Part shown: piece after piece, positions 46,850 to 59,392 of the stretch
How positions within the stretch are numbered: position 1 is the stretch's first letter
Layout: every line of letters begins with the position of its first letter
Source of the DNA: Circinella umbellata
Lineage: Eukaryota; Mucoromycota; Mucoromycetes; Mucorales; Lichtheimiaceae
Direction: 5' to 3'
Length of the DNA: 64,000 bases
Assembly: GCA_025093555.1 (NCBI GenBank)
Contig: JAIWNF010000016.1
Location: forward strand, 434,001 to 498,000
Translations under genes and position numbers: made by a program
Notes under the pieces: generated by a model
The model's input: the letters and a program-made list of their open reading frames with translations, nothing else
Told to the model about the DNA's origin: nothing
Database searches by the model: none

Positions 46850-49657
46850 CGTTGAAAACTACATCCACCAAAATATATGGACTCAAGAAGAGAAAGGCTG
46901 CCCTGCATGTCCTATGGTAAACTGAAGAAAAACAGCCTATTTTTTTTATCTATGTATCATACAATAAACCTGGAGTATACTAATATATGGAATATAAACA
47001 CATGTATTAGGATCGTATGTTTGTTGCCTTAGATGGGAACATGAAGCTTAAGCGACGAAAATTGAAAGCAAATGATGATAAGTTTAATGTCATGGAATTA
47101 AGAGTGTAGAATACCGGAGATTCTAAGGGTCTACCCCTGATAAAGATAAGAAGGATCTTTCTAAGAATAGGCTATCATACCTTAAGATAGCATTCTTTAA
47201 GATACATTCTTCAGATGACATACCAGAGATAGCCCATCATAATAAACAACTCATATAAATAGACCAACTCGTACATAGAATAATGATCTTTATCTTATTT
47301 TTTGAAGAATAACAATGTTTCAAAGGACTCATCGTTTTTTATTATATTTGATTGTTGAACTAAACTATTATTCTATCGTACACCTCAATAAGAAATACAC
47401 CAATGAAGAATTTTTCTCTGCTGATAGATATCAAGAAAAGTATGAAGATGACCAAGAGCAGCCCGGTACAACTAATGAGTGTGAAAGTAACTTCAAAGCC
47501 ACCACAAACGCTTTGTATGGTAACGCTCGTTATCATGAAAGTGGGCTGGTAGGAAGTATTTGTGCACGTCACGATGTTCCATTAGAATTCACAAATATAT
47601 TTCAATCCGGTGAAAAGTATGAATTAAGCAAAAACAAAAAAAAAATACATTTTTCATGTAACATAATAGTCTTACTAATAGTAATATATGTAATACAACA
47701 CAATTCTGTGTTATAAGTTCAAGTATGCTCTTGCTGTCTTACATGCTCTTCTTGAATATCCAGGTGGAAAAATAAATACAATCATGTACGACATCTGTTG
47801 TCGAATAAAAAATTCCATTAAAGTAAGTCATAGTCTGATAAACTGACATTAAAATATGTAACATGTAAAAAAATATAACTATTCAGTCTTCTTTTGAAGA
47901 TCTTCGAGGCGTTGATACAAATTTTGCTGTCAGTGTTTTTCACGCTTATGCTCATTCAATGCAGTGTCAAGTTCGATATAACCCACGTTATATGAAAGGC
48001 TTAGGTCTTACAGATAGTGAAGGTAAAGCAAAATAAATGTAATAATGCATCTCTTTTGTTCACACATTTACATTATAAATTTTATATTGAAGGAATGGAG
48101 CGATTATGGTCATATCTCTCTCATTACGTTACTATGTCACGTCAAATGAGTGCAAAGAATCGTATTTTGACACTTCGTCATGCAATTACGCATTTTAAAA
48201 AAATGCGCGTTGATTTGGGTAAGTTTATTACTATACATATATATGAGTAAATATTAAAGCTTACTTTTGATGTTATACTGTTAGCATCACGACTAGCCCG
48301 ACGCCGCAAACATGCTGAAGACGTAAAGAGAAAGTCAGTTGAAGAGTTACGAAGAATGAGAATATCTATGACAAATGAAGAATTTGAATTTGCATGGAAT
48401 AAATTTATTCAGTCAATTCAGCTGGCATCTGTTGATGAGCGGTCCGACCAACAAAAACTAGATGAACAATACGTTCATTATCTACAAACATTTTATAATG
48501 CTCAGTAAGTCTTTTTCATTATAGTATTGTGTTTCTTTTGTGGTGTTGTCATATGTATTGTCATCAATATCTAATCACTTATAAATAATAACTAGGAACG
48601 CTCTTGCCACAGCAAATCAACAAGTCTTATCTCCTGAAGATGCTTTAGAAACATTATGTAATGCATTTAAAGCCGTTGACAATGCTTCATATAGAAAAGC
48701 TTGTCTGGAGATTAAGAAAATTGAAAAGAAGAAGATGAAAGAAGATGAAAGATGGTCTCAAGATTGCGATGACTTCAAAAAAGTAAAAAAAAATCTTATA
48801 GAAAGAACCCGCGATAATTTTTAAAAAAAGCTAAAAGCAATTGTTACAAGTCAAAACATTCTCAAAGATGTCCTCCATCGTTCAGGAAAATTAGGTAAAA
48901 GAAATACTGCATATCTTTCTCATTTTTATTTTTAAAAAGTATGTGAGCTAATCGATTTATTAATGTAATAAAGGCCATAACACAAGCACTCAAATCATAA
49001 GATCTGCCAATAATGCAACAGCAAAGGCAAAAAAAATTCTCAATGATTATAACAACGCATGCAAGGAATTAGACCCTAATTTTCCTGACGTGGTATTCAA
49101 TGAGATCAAATCATTGGAAAGTCCATTTTGGGAATATGACACGAGTAGCAGGCTTGACTTTGGTACGTTGCGTGAATACTCGAGGCAGTTACGTGCTGAT
49201 GAGGAGATGGAATTGTTGAAGGTAAATAAGTTACAGAACATTATTATTTGATAATACCATAAGTAATAACATAGTAATAGTTATTAACAATTGATACTTT
49301 TTTTAGGACGAGGCAAGAGAATTAAGTTCATATGCAACTCGGAGATGTAGGAGATTGTTGAAGGCGAAAGAAACTGAAGAGCGAGGAGCTGCATATAAAT
49401 GTTTAATTGAGCATAAACTGGCAGATGCCAAAACTTTTTTTTATAAGGTAAATGGATTTCCATTTGATGAAGAAAGCATAATAGCCGAAGACGATTATCT
49501 AAGTGATGAAGAAGATGAACATGAAGTTCTACCTGAAGATGCATTCATGATAGATTTACCTGAACTCTTGTTGCGCATCCATGGTGAGATACACGGAGAA
49601 GAAAGCTATGCCGAATTGCAAGACGAACTTCCTGCTGGCCAGGAATTTGAATTGTAA
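46850..49657 (+). pseudogene. KDZ (Kyakuja-Dileera-Zisupton) transposase, intron-rich, broken
   Basis: Plus-strand exons with host-like introns: GCPACPM (exon to 46916), 47011 onward FVALDGNMKLKRRKL, then EEFFSADRYQEKYEDDQEQP with a Cys at NECESNFKA (about 47403-47540). Next come 47718-47822 (FKYALAVLHALLEYPGG, MYDICC), 47887-48022 (VFHAYAHSMQCQVRYNPRY, GLTDSE), 48093-48218 (MERLWSYLSHYVTMSRQ), and further exons to 49657 ending DELPAGQEFEL. CPAC, DGN, YDxxC, HAYAH.CQ..Y.PR and G.GLTD.EG.ERLWS are KDZ signatures. Breaks: a non-coding insert of about 290 bases (roughly 47105-47395) and an in-frame TAA at 48822-48824. The 5' end is missing, next to the LINE tail. Confidence 0.82.
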
Positions 49658-49659
49658 TT

Positions 49660-50420
49660 TGTGCATCAGCTTTTCTTTTTCTTTCTCCTTTATTATTATC
49701 ATTCTTATTATTATTATTATCAGTAGCATTTTACTATTGTTTTTATCACTATTATCGATCTCTTTTTCTTTATATTCTTTGTCTACTCTCACTCTATACT
49801 TTTCAAACACACATCTTATTTTTCATTTAAGAAAAAACTTTCTTTTCGTTATTGTTATCATTTTATATTATCAGCAATACTTTATTATCAGTAGTATTTT
49901 ACTATTATTATTATCACCAATCTCAGCCCCCCCCCTCTACTACTATCATCACCAACCTCAGTCTCTTTTCTAACACTATTTTCACTATTGTCAATATCTT
50001 TTCTACTGCTGTATCACTCTTTTCAATCTCTTTTTATATTGTTAACATTGTTCTCATTCTTATTTCTACTGTTGTCACCTATCTCAATTTCTTTTTTATT
50101 CACGATCACTTTTTCACTGCTATTTTCATATTCTCAATATCTTTTTATTATTATTAGCACTCTTCTCAATCTCTTTTTTTGCTATTACTATCATTATTTT
50201 CAATCTCTTTCACTACTATTATCATTATTATGATTCTTTTTTATTATTAGCAACGACTCACTTTATTGTTACGTAGAATATTTTATTATTATTATTATTA
50301 TCACCACTTTATTCTCAATATCTTTCGTCATTTTCATTATTATTTTCATTATTATCATTATATTATCTTCAATGACTTTATTAAAAGTATTTTACTACTA
50401 TTATTAATCCTTGCAACTAG
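49660..50420. repeat. Low-complexity pyrimidine/ATT-rich array
   Basis: Imperfectly repeated words of the TATTATTATCAC and CAATCTCTTTTT kind run over about 750 bases after the KDZ gene. Long open frames here are products of biased composition (Ser/Phe/Ile/Tyr only) and are not called. Confidence 0.75.
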
Positions 50421-50963
50421 GTTTGACTTCACATCAAGTTGGATTCGATTGTACCTACAAATAGATTCGACTTCTCCTATAACCAGTGCTATCTTATGTT
50501 GGTATCAAGACCTTCGAGGTTAATAGAGATACGTAAACAAGGGAAAATCAAATAAAATAGTTCTTGAGTAACAAGAAAATAAATAAGTAAAACAATATGG
50601 TAAAGCTAAACAAGATTCGGTGTCTGTTTGTGTCACTACGTAACATTAAATACTATTAAAAATCGTGAGAGTTCAAGTTTTTGTTCTTTTATGCCGAAAC
50701 CACGAGTACGTAATAACAGTAAAGAGTAGTTTATCAAAAATAATCAAATAATAAGAATAATACATAATCAAATAAAGTAAAAAAAAATCACATGAAGGGG
50801 AAATTGTTACAAATTGTTACAAAAGGTAAAGAATATTCATTGGGAACACCTTTGATATTCATTTGATATCAGATTTGACTTTACTTCTTTTTTTTTTTTT
50901 ATTTAAATTGACAGGCGGAGTGGATTCGACTTAACTCAATATGGCAGACCCCCAATTTTTACA

Positions 50964-51253
50964 TTCCCGCCAATTGAAAGCCCCGAGTTTCGCAACTTTT
51001 TTTTGAAGTGTCATCAAATACTTGATAAACCTTGCGAATTGCAAATTGGAAGGTATATCAACCAATGTTTATTGAGGAGAAATTATAGTGTATTTAATAC
51101 ATTAATAAAAGTAGATGTATATATAGTATTTAGACCAGAACTGCCCCTATAATAATTAAAACTACTAAATGCCCAACCCCACCAATTGGAAAACCCTACT
51201 TCCCTCCTCAACTTTTTTGAAGTGTCAAGTTGCAAAACCAGGAGTCTACTGTA
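50964..51253. repeat. Direct-repeated transposon end, Tc1/pogo-like
   Basis: Two similar blocks (about 50964-51013 and 51176-51228) share CCAATTG and CAACTTTTTTTGAAGTGTCA. The second continues to 51253, where the reverse complement starts TACAGTAGACTCCTGGTTTT, resembling Tc1/mariner-pogo termini with a TA at the edge. No transposase is attached. Confidence 0.4.
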
Positions 51254-52219
51254 TTAGATCCATTTTTACTTGAACTCGGTTAGAATCAAAGAAATAATTT
51301 TAGTCAAACATTTAGTAAAGTCAGGATAATTTGCTCCCCTTCTTGTTTGACAACAATTAGCATATACTCTTTCAAACAAACTCTTTTCTCTGGCCTTTTG
51401 ATCAGTCAACTTTGCTGATTATAAAAACTGCATCATTATTTATTTTTCTCTTTCTTGGATAAGTCATTCGACATAACTTGAACGGATGGGGCATATAATA
51501 TGAATTAAACTATCATATTTTTTCTTCTTTTTATGTATGCCATTTAAAAGCTATTTGTTATTTATTTTACATTTATTTTATAATTCTTTTATATAAGTTA
51601 TATTATGTCTATACCTTAGACACCTTTACTATTATCATGTTTTTTTGTATCACGCTCTTACTCCAACTTCTGTTTTTACAGCTATGATTTATTAATTTTT
51701 TCATTCCAGTTTTTTATTCTCCTTGTTACATATTTTACTATCATTATTTTATGTCTATCTCTATATTTACATGATATATAGTATAACACTTTTAAGATAT
51801 TTATTTGTTCAACGGCATAAAAAAAGAAATACTCAGAACTAATTGGCGAAGCATATTAAGAAACAATAGAGCATAATTTAGATAATTTATAAATAGATGA
51901 ATACAACATAATAAAATAAGAAGAAATCCCTTAATCATATTCTATTGTTTGAAAAAAAAACTCATAAGATAAAAGTGATAATACGCTATAAACTATTTTA
52001 ACTTTCGGGTTAATTATTTTAATTTGTAATTACTTATATACATTGGTTTTGATCAATAGTGTTCTTGATATATTTATTCAAGTTCGATATATCATCGTTT
52101 GAACATAAATATACATTCATCTCCCAGAAATACCCCATCTTCTATAATTTTGGGCTTATATCATTTCTTATTACCTCCATTTATCATTGTTTGATTGATA
52201 TATCTTTATTTATGTCAAA
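51254..52219. other. AT-rich spacer
   Basis: No gene or repeat recognised; open frames are short and compositionally biased. Confidence 0.5.
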
Positions 52220-52957
52220 ACAATTACTGTATACGATTTAACCTTACAAGCAAAGTTTATATTTCGTTCATATCATATGCCAGATGATGATTTATTCCCC
52301 ACCTTATTACCTCATGTTCGCCAAACAAAAGGTCTTCGTTCCTGGACTTCAGTCATTAGAAAAAATAAAATTTGGCAATCACTAGATACAACAACACAAT
52401 TAGACCACACCACGGTAACAAAAAGTGATATAAAAACAGCCATCAAACAACATCTTAAAAGCACACACATACAACGCTGCCAACGCAAGAACAGTAAATT
52501 ACTAAATAATAGCCGTCAGCAATTGGGAATTGACCCAATTTTATGGCTGCCCATGACATTTACGGAACGTAATTTATGTATTGACTATCGCCTAGGTTTT
52601 AGCACCAATCACCAATAACAACCATGTCCTAATTGTCACCAAACAACCCGACTATCTAAACAACACTTACTTTCCTGCCATCGGGTCCATGCATTTTTAT
52701 CAATCTCCAAAAACATCAGCGACCCTATTTCTCTTATTCTCAACCGACTCCCCAAAACACCTACAACATCACACCAAAAACGTGTCTATTGGAAAATCAT
52801 CTGGCCGAAACTCTGCTACATTCTACACCAGCTACACCGTACTTGCCGTCCTGATTATTATACCATCTCTTCACCACCAAAAAATCAATTTGGACATTTC
52901 TTACTACAATGGACTGAACCACCACTTGTACCACATGCACCTCTTTTAAACTTATAA
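52220..52957 (+). mobile_element. 5'-truncated LINE fragment 2
   Basis: One plus-strand frame runs from before 52277 (LQAKFIFRSYHMPDDDLFPT) to the stop at 52955-52957, broken only by TAA at 52616-52618. Just after it is a zf-RVT-type finger CPNCHQTTRLSKQHLLSC, then FGHFLLQWTEPPLVPH. This is again the C-terminal end of a LINE protein, and differs from fragment 1 in sequence. Confidence 0.72.
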
Positions 52958-55900
52958 CGAAAAAGAAAACCAAACAACCAAACAACCAAACAGATTCTTC
53001 TCATTTCTTTTGACACGTTCCCTCTCTCTCATACTTTTACATTGTTATCTTACTATCTTCTATTCTACATTAGTCGCTCCATTCACTCCTCCCTTTCATT
53101 GATGATCTATTTACTGTAGCTTTACATACACCTTTTTTCTGCATCATTGCAGGTTTTCCAGTTCCTCTCTTTGTAAACGGACGAGAGCAATAAGCTGCAA
53201 TCAGTGCGTGTTCAATTTAATTTTGTCATTAATAAAATAAATAAATTCAGCCAAGTTAGAAGCTGATATTTTCGATTCAGTATATAATTAATATATGCAA
53301 AAAAATATCCTGGTATCAATATTAGAGTCAGTATCTATACAATTACAAAAAAGTGGTTGAGGTAAATTGAAGCAGCATAGAAGATAGCTGGCATATATGC
53401 TTATATTGCGGGGTCGGTGGATGAATTTTTAAATGGGTCAAATGGGTAACCCATTAGGATTTATAACCTTTTATTTCATAAATTTTTAGCTAAAAGAAAT
53501 CTGTGTGCCAGTTATGCCCTTACTATTCTCTTTTCTTGTCTTGTTAAAGTTTCTCTCTTCTATCTCCTGGTATTTTTGTTACCACGACAATTGCTGTTCA
53601 GTTATTGTTATGTTCCCATGTAAAATTCATTTGACAAGGTTTAAATAACCCCCATGATGAATGTTTATTGATGTATATTTCATTTCACCATGGAAAATTT
53701 TCGCGAGTTTCGCGAGGTTCGCGAGGGCTAAAAGTGAGTATTGTAGATTCTAGACGAAAATGTACCATTGTCGGCAGGCGTGATGAATAACATTAGTTCA
53801 CCAAAATTGGAAGTTGGCCTACAATGACGTACTCCAATGGGGAGTTGAGGCTTTACTAATGTATCCAGTTTTCGTTCTGTTTCAGGTATTAGTTTGAATA
53901 ATCGTTTTGCAACTCGAATACTGGAATCCGTTGTGTTATTTACCACTCGACCGTTATTAAATAGACTCTCCCGCTATTTTTGAAAATAGCATAAGCTTTA
54001 TATAGTATAATAACTTTCGATGGCTGTATGGTGCAAATTCTATAGTTCAAGTCCTCGTATGTTTTTCAAAGACCCTTTACAAAAAACATTGGTAAGTATA
54101 TGTTAAAATAAATATATAGTTGTCAATGCATGCATTAATGTACCAATTGCACGTTCAGCAGAACGTGTGTTATAAAATCTAAGTGGTTCTAATTTCAAAC
54201 AGAGATCATAGATGTGTCAAAGGTAATGAAAGTTCACATTATATATGTTGATCCTGGGGTCGTTCTTCATATGGAAATACTACGTATGCAAATTTCTATG
54301 GTAATGGATTAATTGTTATTTACGGACAGGTTTGGATAGTTTGATTATTATGGTTCTACAAATTAATGTTTGTAAGATCTTTCTCGTCAATATTTCACTG
54401 AAGAGCTAGTGTATATCCGATCACAAGAGAAATGACCGCATCTACTTTCCCAACGGAAGAAGTGCTTTGTTCTACCGGGTGCTCGGATACCAAAGTAGGA
54501 ACCACTGCTTGAAAGAATACGACCAGTCAACAGAACGCATGATACTACAGCTTTTTTGTACACATATATTATGACAGGTATGTTAAAATAGATATAAACA
54601 TACTCTTTACTACACAAACGTTGTCCTTCCCCTTCTCCCTTCTCGATAACTTGTTCCAATCCACAATCGTTAAATAAAAATTATTTCAGTTATTATTTTT
54701 TGTAAATATGCAATTAGTATTTTTGACAGTATCAGATATTTGTTTTGATTGTCTCATTGGTATACAAGATCTAATAGTAGTGATTGAGATATAAATAGAC
54801 TAATACTTCATTGGCAGCTGGTTTAACTGAATAGTGTTGGTAATTATTAATGGTATTACAGAGCTGCGAGGGAGACAACTAACACATGGTATTTTTTTTA
54901 AGGGTTTATCAAAAAACTATTTACGACCATGTTATATTTATGTGTGTAGCGAAATCATTAAACAAAAAACGATACCTTGGCGAATCTTTTTTTTTCGTTC
55001 CTATTGTTCTCTGATGTCACTAGAAAAATTAAGGTATGACAATTTTCCCTCCAAACCCACCTTAAACATAATAATGTCGATCCTTTTGTTCTCCCCTATC
55101 TATATACATCTATAAACAGAGATTACTGTAGTAAATGAAAGAGGTAAAAAAGGTGTAAGGATGTCTAATAAAAAAGTTTTAATCGAACAAAAAAGAAACA
55201 CCCAGGGTATGAAACATTAAAGGGGGTAGGGAAAGTAATATTGTGATTCATGAAATAATAAAACAATTTGGCCCCTTCAAACAAAAAGAAAAAAAGAAGA
55301 GAGAGAGAGATATATGATGTTTATTTATATGAATTGTGTGTGTTTCTTTTTGACCCTTGTTTTTAATAATGAGAGTGACTTATGTCATTACTACTTAACC
55401 CGCTCATAATAAAAAAAAGAGGGGTAAAATGGTTATCAAAAAAGAGAGTTTGTCGGACAGTTATCCAAATAAAGAGATTAAGTTTCTTTTTTCGTATTAG
55501 CTGGGTAGAGACGGAATTAAAAGGATGAACAATCGACCCTTTGCTTTATGGGATATATATAAACAACAAACAAAAACCATGCAAACTTTATTACAATGGG
55601 GGATTTACATTGTACCTTTTCAAAAAAAGAAGTTTCCTATTGGTTATTGATTATCTTATCTCTACGTAATATAAACGAGATTTGCATTAATGTTTAAAAA
55701 AAAAGCCCATGAGATCTTCGGAGAGAGAGAGAGAGAGAGAGACTGTATTTAGTTTAGAGATACTATAGAATGATACTAGTTTTTTTTTTTATAATACGAA
55801 CGAATAGAATAAATACTATAACCAGCAGGTAAGGTTCAATTTAAGTAAATAGTTAAATATTTTTTATACTTTTTTGATTTATTTTCGGACCTTTTTTTTT

Positions 55901-56301
55901 TTCAGTATATCTCGGACGGTTCTCTTATATTTTATTTTTCTGGGGGAAAAACTTTTTTTTTTTTAATTACAAAAAAAGGCAAATTATCCGATAAAAAATA
56001 ATTGGGTGGAACTTCTTTTAAAAAGAAGTCTCCGGTTGGTGCAAGTTCCGCAAAAAAAAAGTTCGGGCGGGACGAACTCCCCCCCCCCACATTTTTTAGA
56101 AGCTAAAGTTCGTCATAAGCATCATAATAAATCCCCCTCTCTCGCTCCGTTCTTTTGTTATAAAAGAAAAATCTCAATTTGTTTTGTTTTTCTTTTTCTT
56201 TTCTTTTTCTTTTCTCTCTCTCTCTCTCTCGCTCTTCTTTCTTTTTTTTTAATTTCTTTCAATTAACCTCCCCCATTCTATATCCACTATTTTCAATCAT
56301 A
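52958..56301. other. Edge of the repeat block and promoter region of the dehydrogenase gene
   Basis: Contains short unassigned frames: minus 53946-53728 (KLIPETERKLDTLVKPQLP, GELMLFITPADNGTF) and fragments around 54230-54660 (HIIYVDPG on plus). They look like element relics I cannot name. TTCGCGAG-like words repeat at 53701-53726. A palindrome AATGGGTAACCCATT lies at 53441-53455. From 54700 on the sequence looks like ordinary AT-rich intergenic DNA, with CT-rich runs just before 56302. Confidence 0.35.
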
Positions 56302-57962
56302 ATGAGTCCTCCACAAGGTGAAATGAATCAATGCGTCGTATTGCGTGAAAAGAATGATATTGTTTTGGTAAGAAGGAAAAGAAATTGCGTAACATGATAA
56401 AAAAAAAGTGATACGTGGAAAAAAATGAAAATATTTCGTACAAAAAAAAACATTTCATGTGTAAAAACGTGGTATAAAAATAAATCAATTCTATCCATTT
56501 AACACAATATCGGATTTATTGTTATTATTTAGGAAAGCAGACCTATTCCTCAACTTGCTCATGGTGGTAAGCATTTTTTTTCCATTCTTTTGATGTGTAT
56601 ATATATATGTGTGTTTGGAGGAGTGTAAATAGGGATCATGACAATTTGTTTTTAAAATAACCAAAATTTATATAATAATAATAGAGGTTTTAATCAATGT
56701 CAAGGCTACTGGTATCTGTGGCTCTGATGTTCACTATTGGCTTCATGGTGGTATTGGTGATTTCCAACTCAAGGCACCTATGGTCTTGGGTCACGAATCC
56801 GCTGGTATTGTTGCTGAAGTCGGTCCTGGTGTTAAGAACTTAAAGGTCGGTGACCGTGTTGCTTTGGAGCCTGGTGTTGCTTGTCGTATGTGTGAACAAT
56901 GTAAGACAGGTCGTTATAATTTGTGTCCTGAAATGTCGTTGTAAGTAATTTTAGATTATATTTGGGGGAAGAGGGGGGAAAAAAGGGGGATTTTTCTTTG
57001 CTAATTTTTTTTTTTGGATTGATTATGAAATCATTCTAGTGCTGCCACACCTCCCATTGATGGCACTTTGTGCAACTATTATAAGCATGCTGCCGATTTT
57101 TGTTTCAAGTAAAGTATTATTTAAGGGGGGTAGGAGAAAGATTGTCATTATTGTGGCGCTACTAACACGATTGAATCACCTTATTTTATTTTAGACTCCC
57201 TGATCATGTGTCACTTGAAGAAGGTGCATTGATTGAACCTTTATCTGTGGGTATTCATTCTGCTCGTCGTGCCAATATTAAATCTGGCGATCGTGTTTTC
57301 ATTTTTGGTGCTGGTCCCGTTGGTTTATTATGTGCTGCTGCAGCTAAAGCAGCTGGTGCAGGTCATGTCACTATTGCTGATTTAGTTCCTTCTCGTTTAG
57401 AATTTGCAAAGAATTATTGTACCGATTCTCAAGTGCTTTTACAACGTTCTCAATCTGGAGAACCTAATATCGAATATTCGCGTCGTATGGCTAAAGAAAT
57501 TTTAAAAACAGAAGAATTAGCTGATGCTGTCATTGACTGTACAGGTGCTGAAACCTGTGTTCAAATGTCCGTTTTGTTATCTAAGAATGGTGGATCCGTT
57601 GTTTTGGTCGGTATGGGTGGTTCTGTACAAGCTTTACCTATTTCTGAAATTTCTTCTCGTGAGGTTGATATCAAGGGTATTTTCCGTTATTGTAACGTAA
57701 GTAATTTTATGTGACACTAATTCTTATATGAATAAGCTGGGGGGGTGTATGGACAAACCAAAACAATTAAATAGAAACTAACATAAATAATTTGGTTCAT
57801 GTTAAATAGACATATGCTACTGGTGTCAAAATGTTGGCTTCTGGTTCTATTGATGTTAAACCTTTAATTACTCACACTTACCAATTACAAGATGCTGTAG
57901 AAGCTTTCAAGCATGTTAAGGAAGGCCGTGATGGTGCCATCAAGGTTCAAATTGTTGCCTAA
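56302..57962 (+). CDS. Sorbitol/xylitol dehydrogenase-type zinc MDR enzyme
   Basis: NAD-dependent polyol oxidation (sorbitol to fructose or xylitol to xylulose) in the cytosol is expected. Six exons (56302-56367, 56533-56566, 56685-56940, 57040-57108, 57195-57696, 57810-57962) join in phase to 359 residues. Seen: catalytic-zinc Cys in [22 protein letters not shown] with the zinc His-Glu pair, structural-zinc [16 protein letters not shown] (C-x2-C-x2-C-x7-C), EPLSVGIHS, Rossmann loop [10 protein letters not shown], and Asp in [10 protein letters not shown] after the second strand, which favours NAD over NADP. The family is certain; sorbitol versus xylitol or arabinitol cannot be decided from sequence. 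Coding-strand codon use is more C-rich than in neighbours, consistent with good expression. Confidence 0.92.
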
Positions 57963-58918
57963 AAAAAATTATTATTATTTTTTTGTGTATCTCTTTTTCT
58001 CCGCACAAACCATATCCTCATTCCCTTTGTTTTTTTTTCACACACACTTACACAAACACTCATGCACATCACATAAACATATATACAAAGCACGTAGAAT
58101 TTGTTACTCAATAATGCACACTATATACATTTGTATTCAATCATAAATACACCCACTCACCTACAGCACAGCAATATACACCCATTCTCTCTTTGTTTCT
58201 TTTCTTATCGCGCACTTAATAGTTAGCTCTTTATCTTCTGCTTTTTTTTTCTTGTATAAACTACTATTATATATATATACATATACATATAACTTATATA
58301 CATCTACCTCTACCTCTATAATTTTGAGAGTATCATGAATAATGGAGTCAAGAAAGACTAGAAATTGGTTATTATGGAATGACGAGAGATAAAAGAAAAA
58401 AAAAGTTTGGTTCAGAATGTAACTAGAACTAAAAAGCGCGGGCAACTTTAAAAATGAAAATCACGATGGTAAAACTATCTTTTTATGACGAATGAACGAT
58501 AATTGGCGTGAATCCACATCATTTTTTTTTCTTGTTTGTGTTATGGCAACACAATAAAAACATGGAACGGAATTCGCCTTGGGGTTCCAGGGTGCATCCA
58601 TGAAAACTGCACCTGAGGGTCTTTTTCTCTCAAAAAGTAAGAAAGCGATTGTCAGCTGATCTCCACAAAACTTCCAATCAACCATCCCAACCTAACTGTA
58701 TAATATAGCGCAGCCACTCTTGTTGAACCAATTTACAAGTGTGCTTCAGGTTTTTTTATATAAATACCAGTAACTTTTTTTTTTGAACTTTCTCAAACAC
58801 TTTATCCCCCTTAAAAAAAAGAGAAACCTTTTTTTTATTCCTAGTTAATTGTTTTCTTTTTCCTTCTTTTTCTCTCTTTCTTTTTACTTTACACATAAAG
58901 GCCAACAAGAAAAAAAAA
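57963..58918. other. Intergenic region
   Basis: 3' flank of the dehydrogenase gene with CACA-rich and TA-rich runs, then the presumed promoter of the Gly-Tyr-rich gene, ending in a CTTT-rich stretch. No gene seen. Confidence 0.55.
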
Positions 58919-59392
58919 ATGTCATATTACCATTCGAGTAGGTTTACTTTTTATTTTTATAGTCTATTTTATACCCAACAGTAACATTTAATTATTATTA
59001 TTATTTTTCAATTTCTAGTGTATGGCAATCCTTATGGCGGAGGCATGGGTTATAATCCATACATGTATGGAGGTGGAGGATACGGTGGATATGGTGGTGG
59101 TGGATATTATCCTTCATCTTATGGTGGTTATGGTGGCTATGGTGGTTACGGTGGTTATGGTGGTAGCTACTATCCATCCAGTTATGGATACGGTGGTTAT
59201 GGAGGACGAGGATATCGTGGACCAGGATTATTTCGAGGTCTTTTAAATCGTATTCGATATGGATCCTATTATGGATCTCCTTATTCACCTATGCTTGGCA
59301 GATATGATTCACATGGACGACGTTATTATCCAGGCGAAGCAAATTATGTTAGCTCTGTCAAAGATCTTTGGAAGAGTAATGATATTTATTAA
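58919..59392 (+). CDS. Small Gly-Tyr-rich protein
   Basis: Two exons (58919-58937, 59019-59392) joined by a GTAGGT...CTAG intron give 130 residues: MSYYHS then MYGNPYGGGMGYNPYMYG. Residues about 15-75 are GGYGGYGG-type repeats with YYPSSYG words. The C-terminal half is basic and less repetitive (FRGLLNRIRYGSYYGSPY, SVKDLWKSNDIY). There is no signal peptide, RNA-binding domain or membrane segment. Tyr/Gly-rich tracts of this sort often drive self-association, but no function can be assigned. The first exon is short; its ATG directly follows a purine-rich A-run. Confidence 0.7.

Noticed and set aside
49581..50523. Serial frames of Ser/Phe/Ile/Tyr
   Set aside because: Low-complexity TCT/ATT repeat array after the KDZ gene.
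54020..54060. GTTCAAGTCC, similar to a tRNA B box
   Set aside because: No acceptor stem, anticodon arm or D arm could be folded around it.
54225..54420. HIIYVDPG on the plus strand, reminiscent of a Fanzor/TnpB-like DPG motif
   Set aside because: No further RuvC or zinc-finger motifs in any frame nearby; the match is too short to call.
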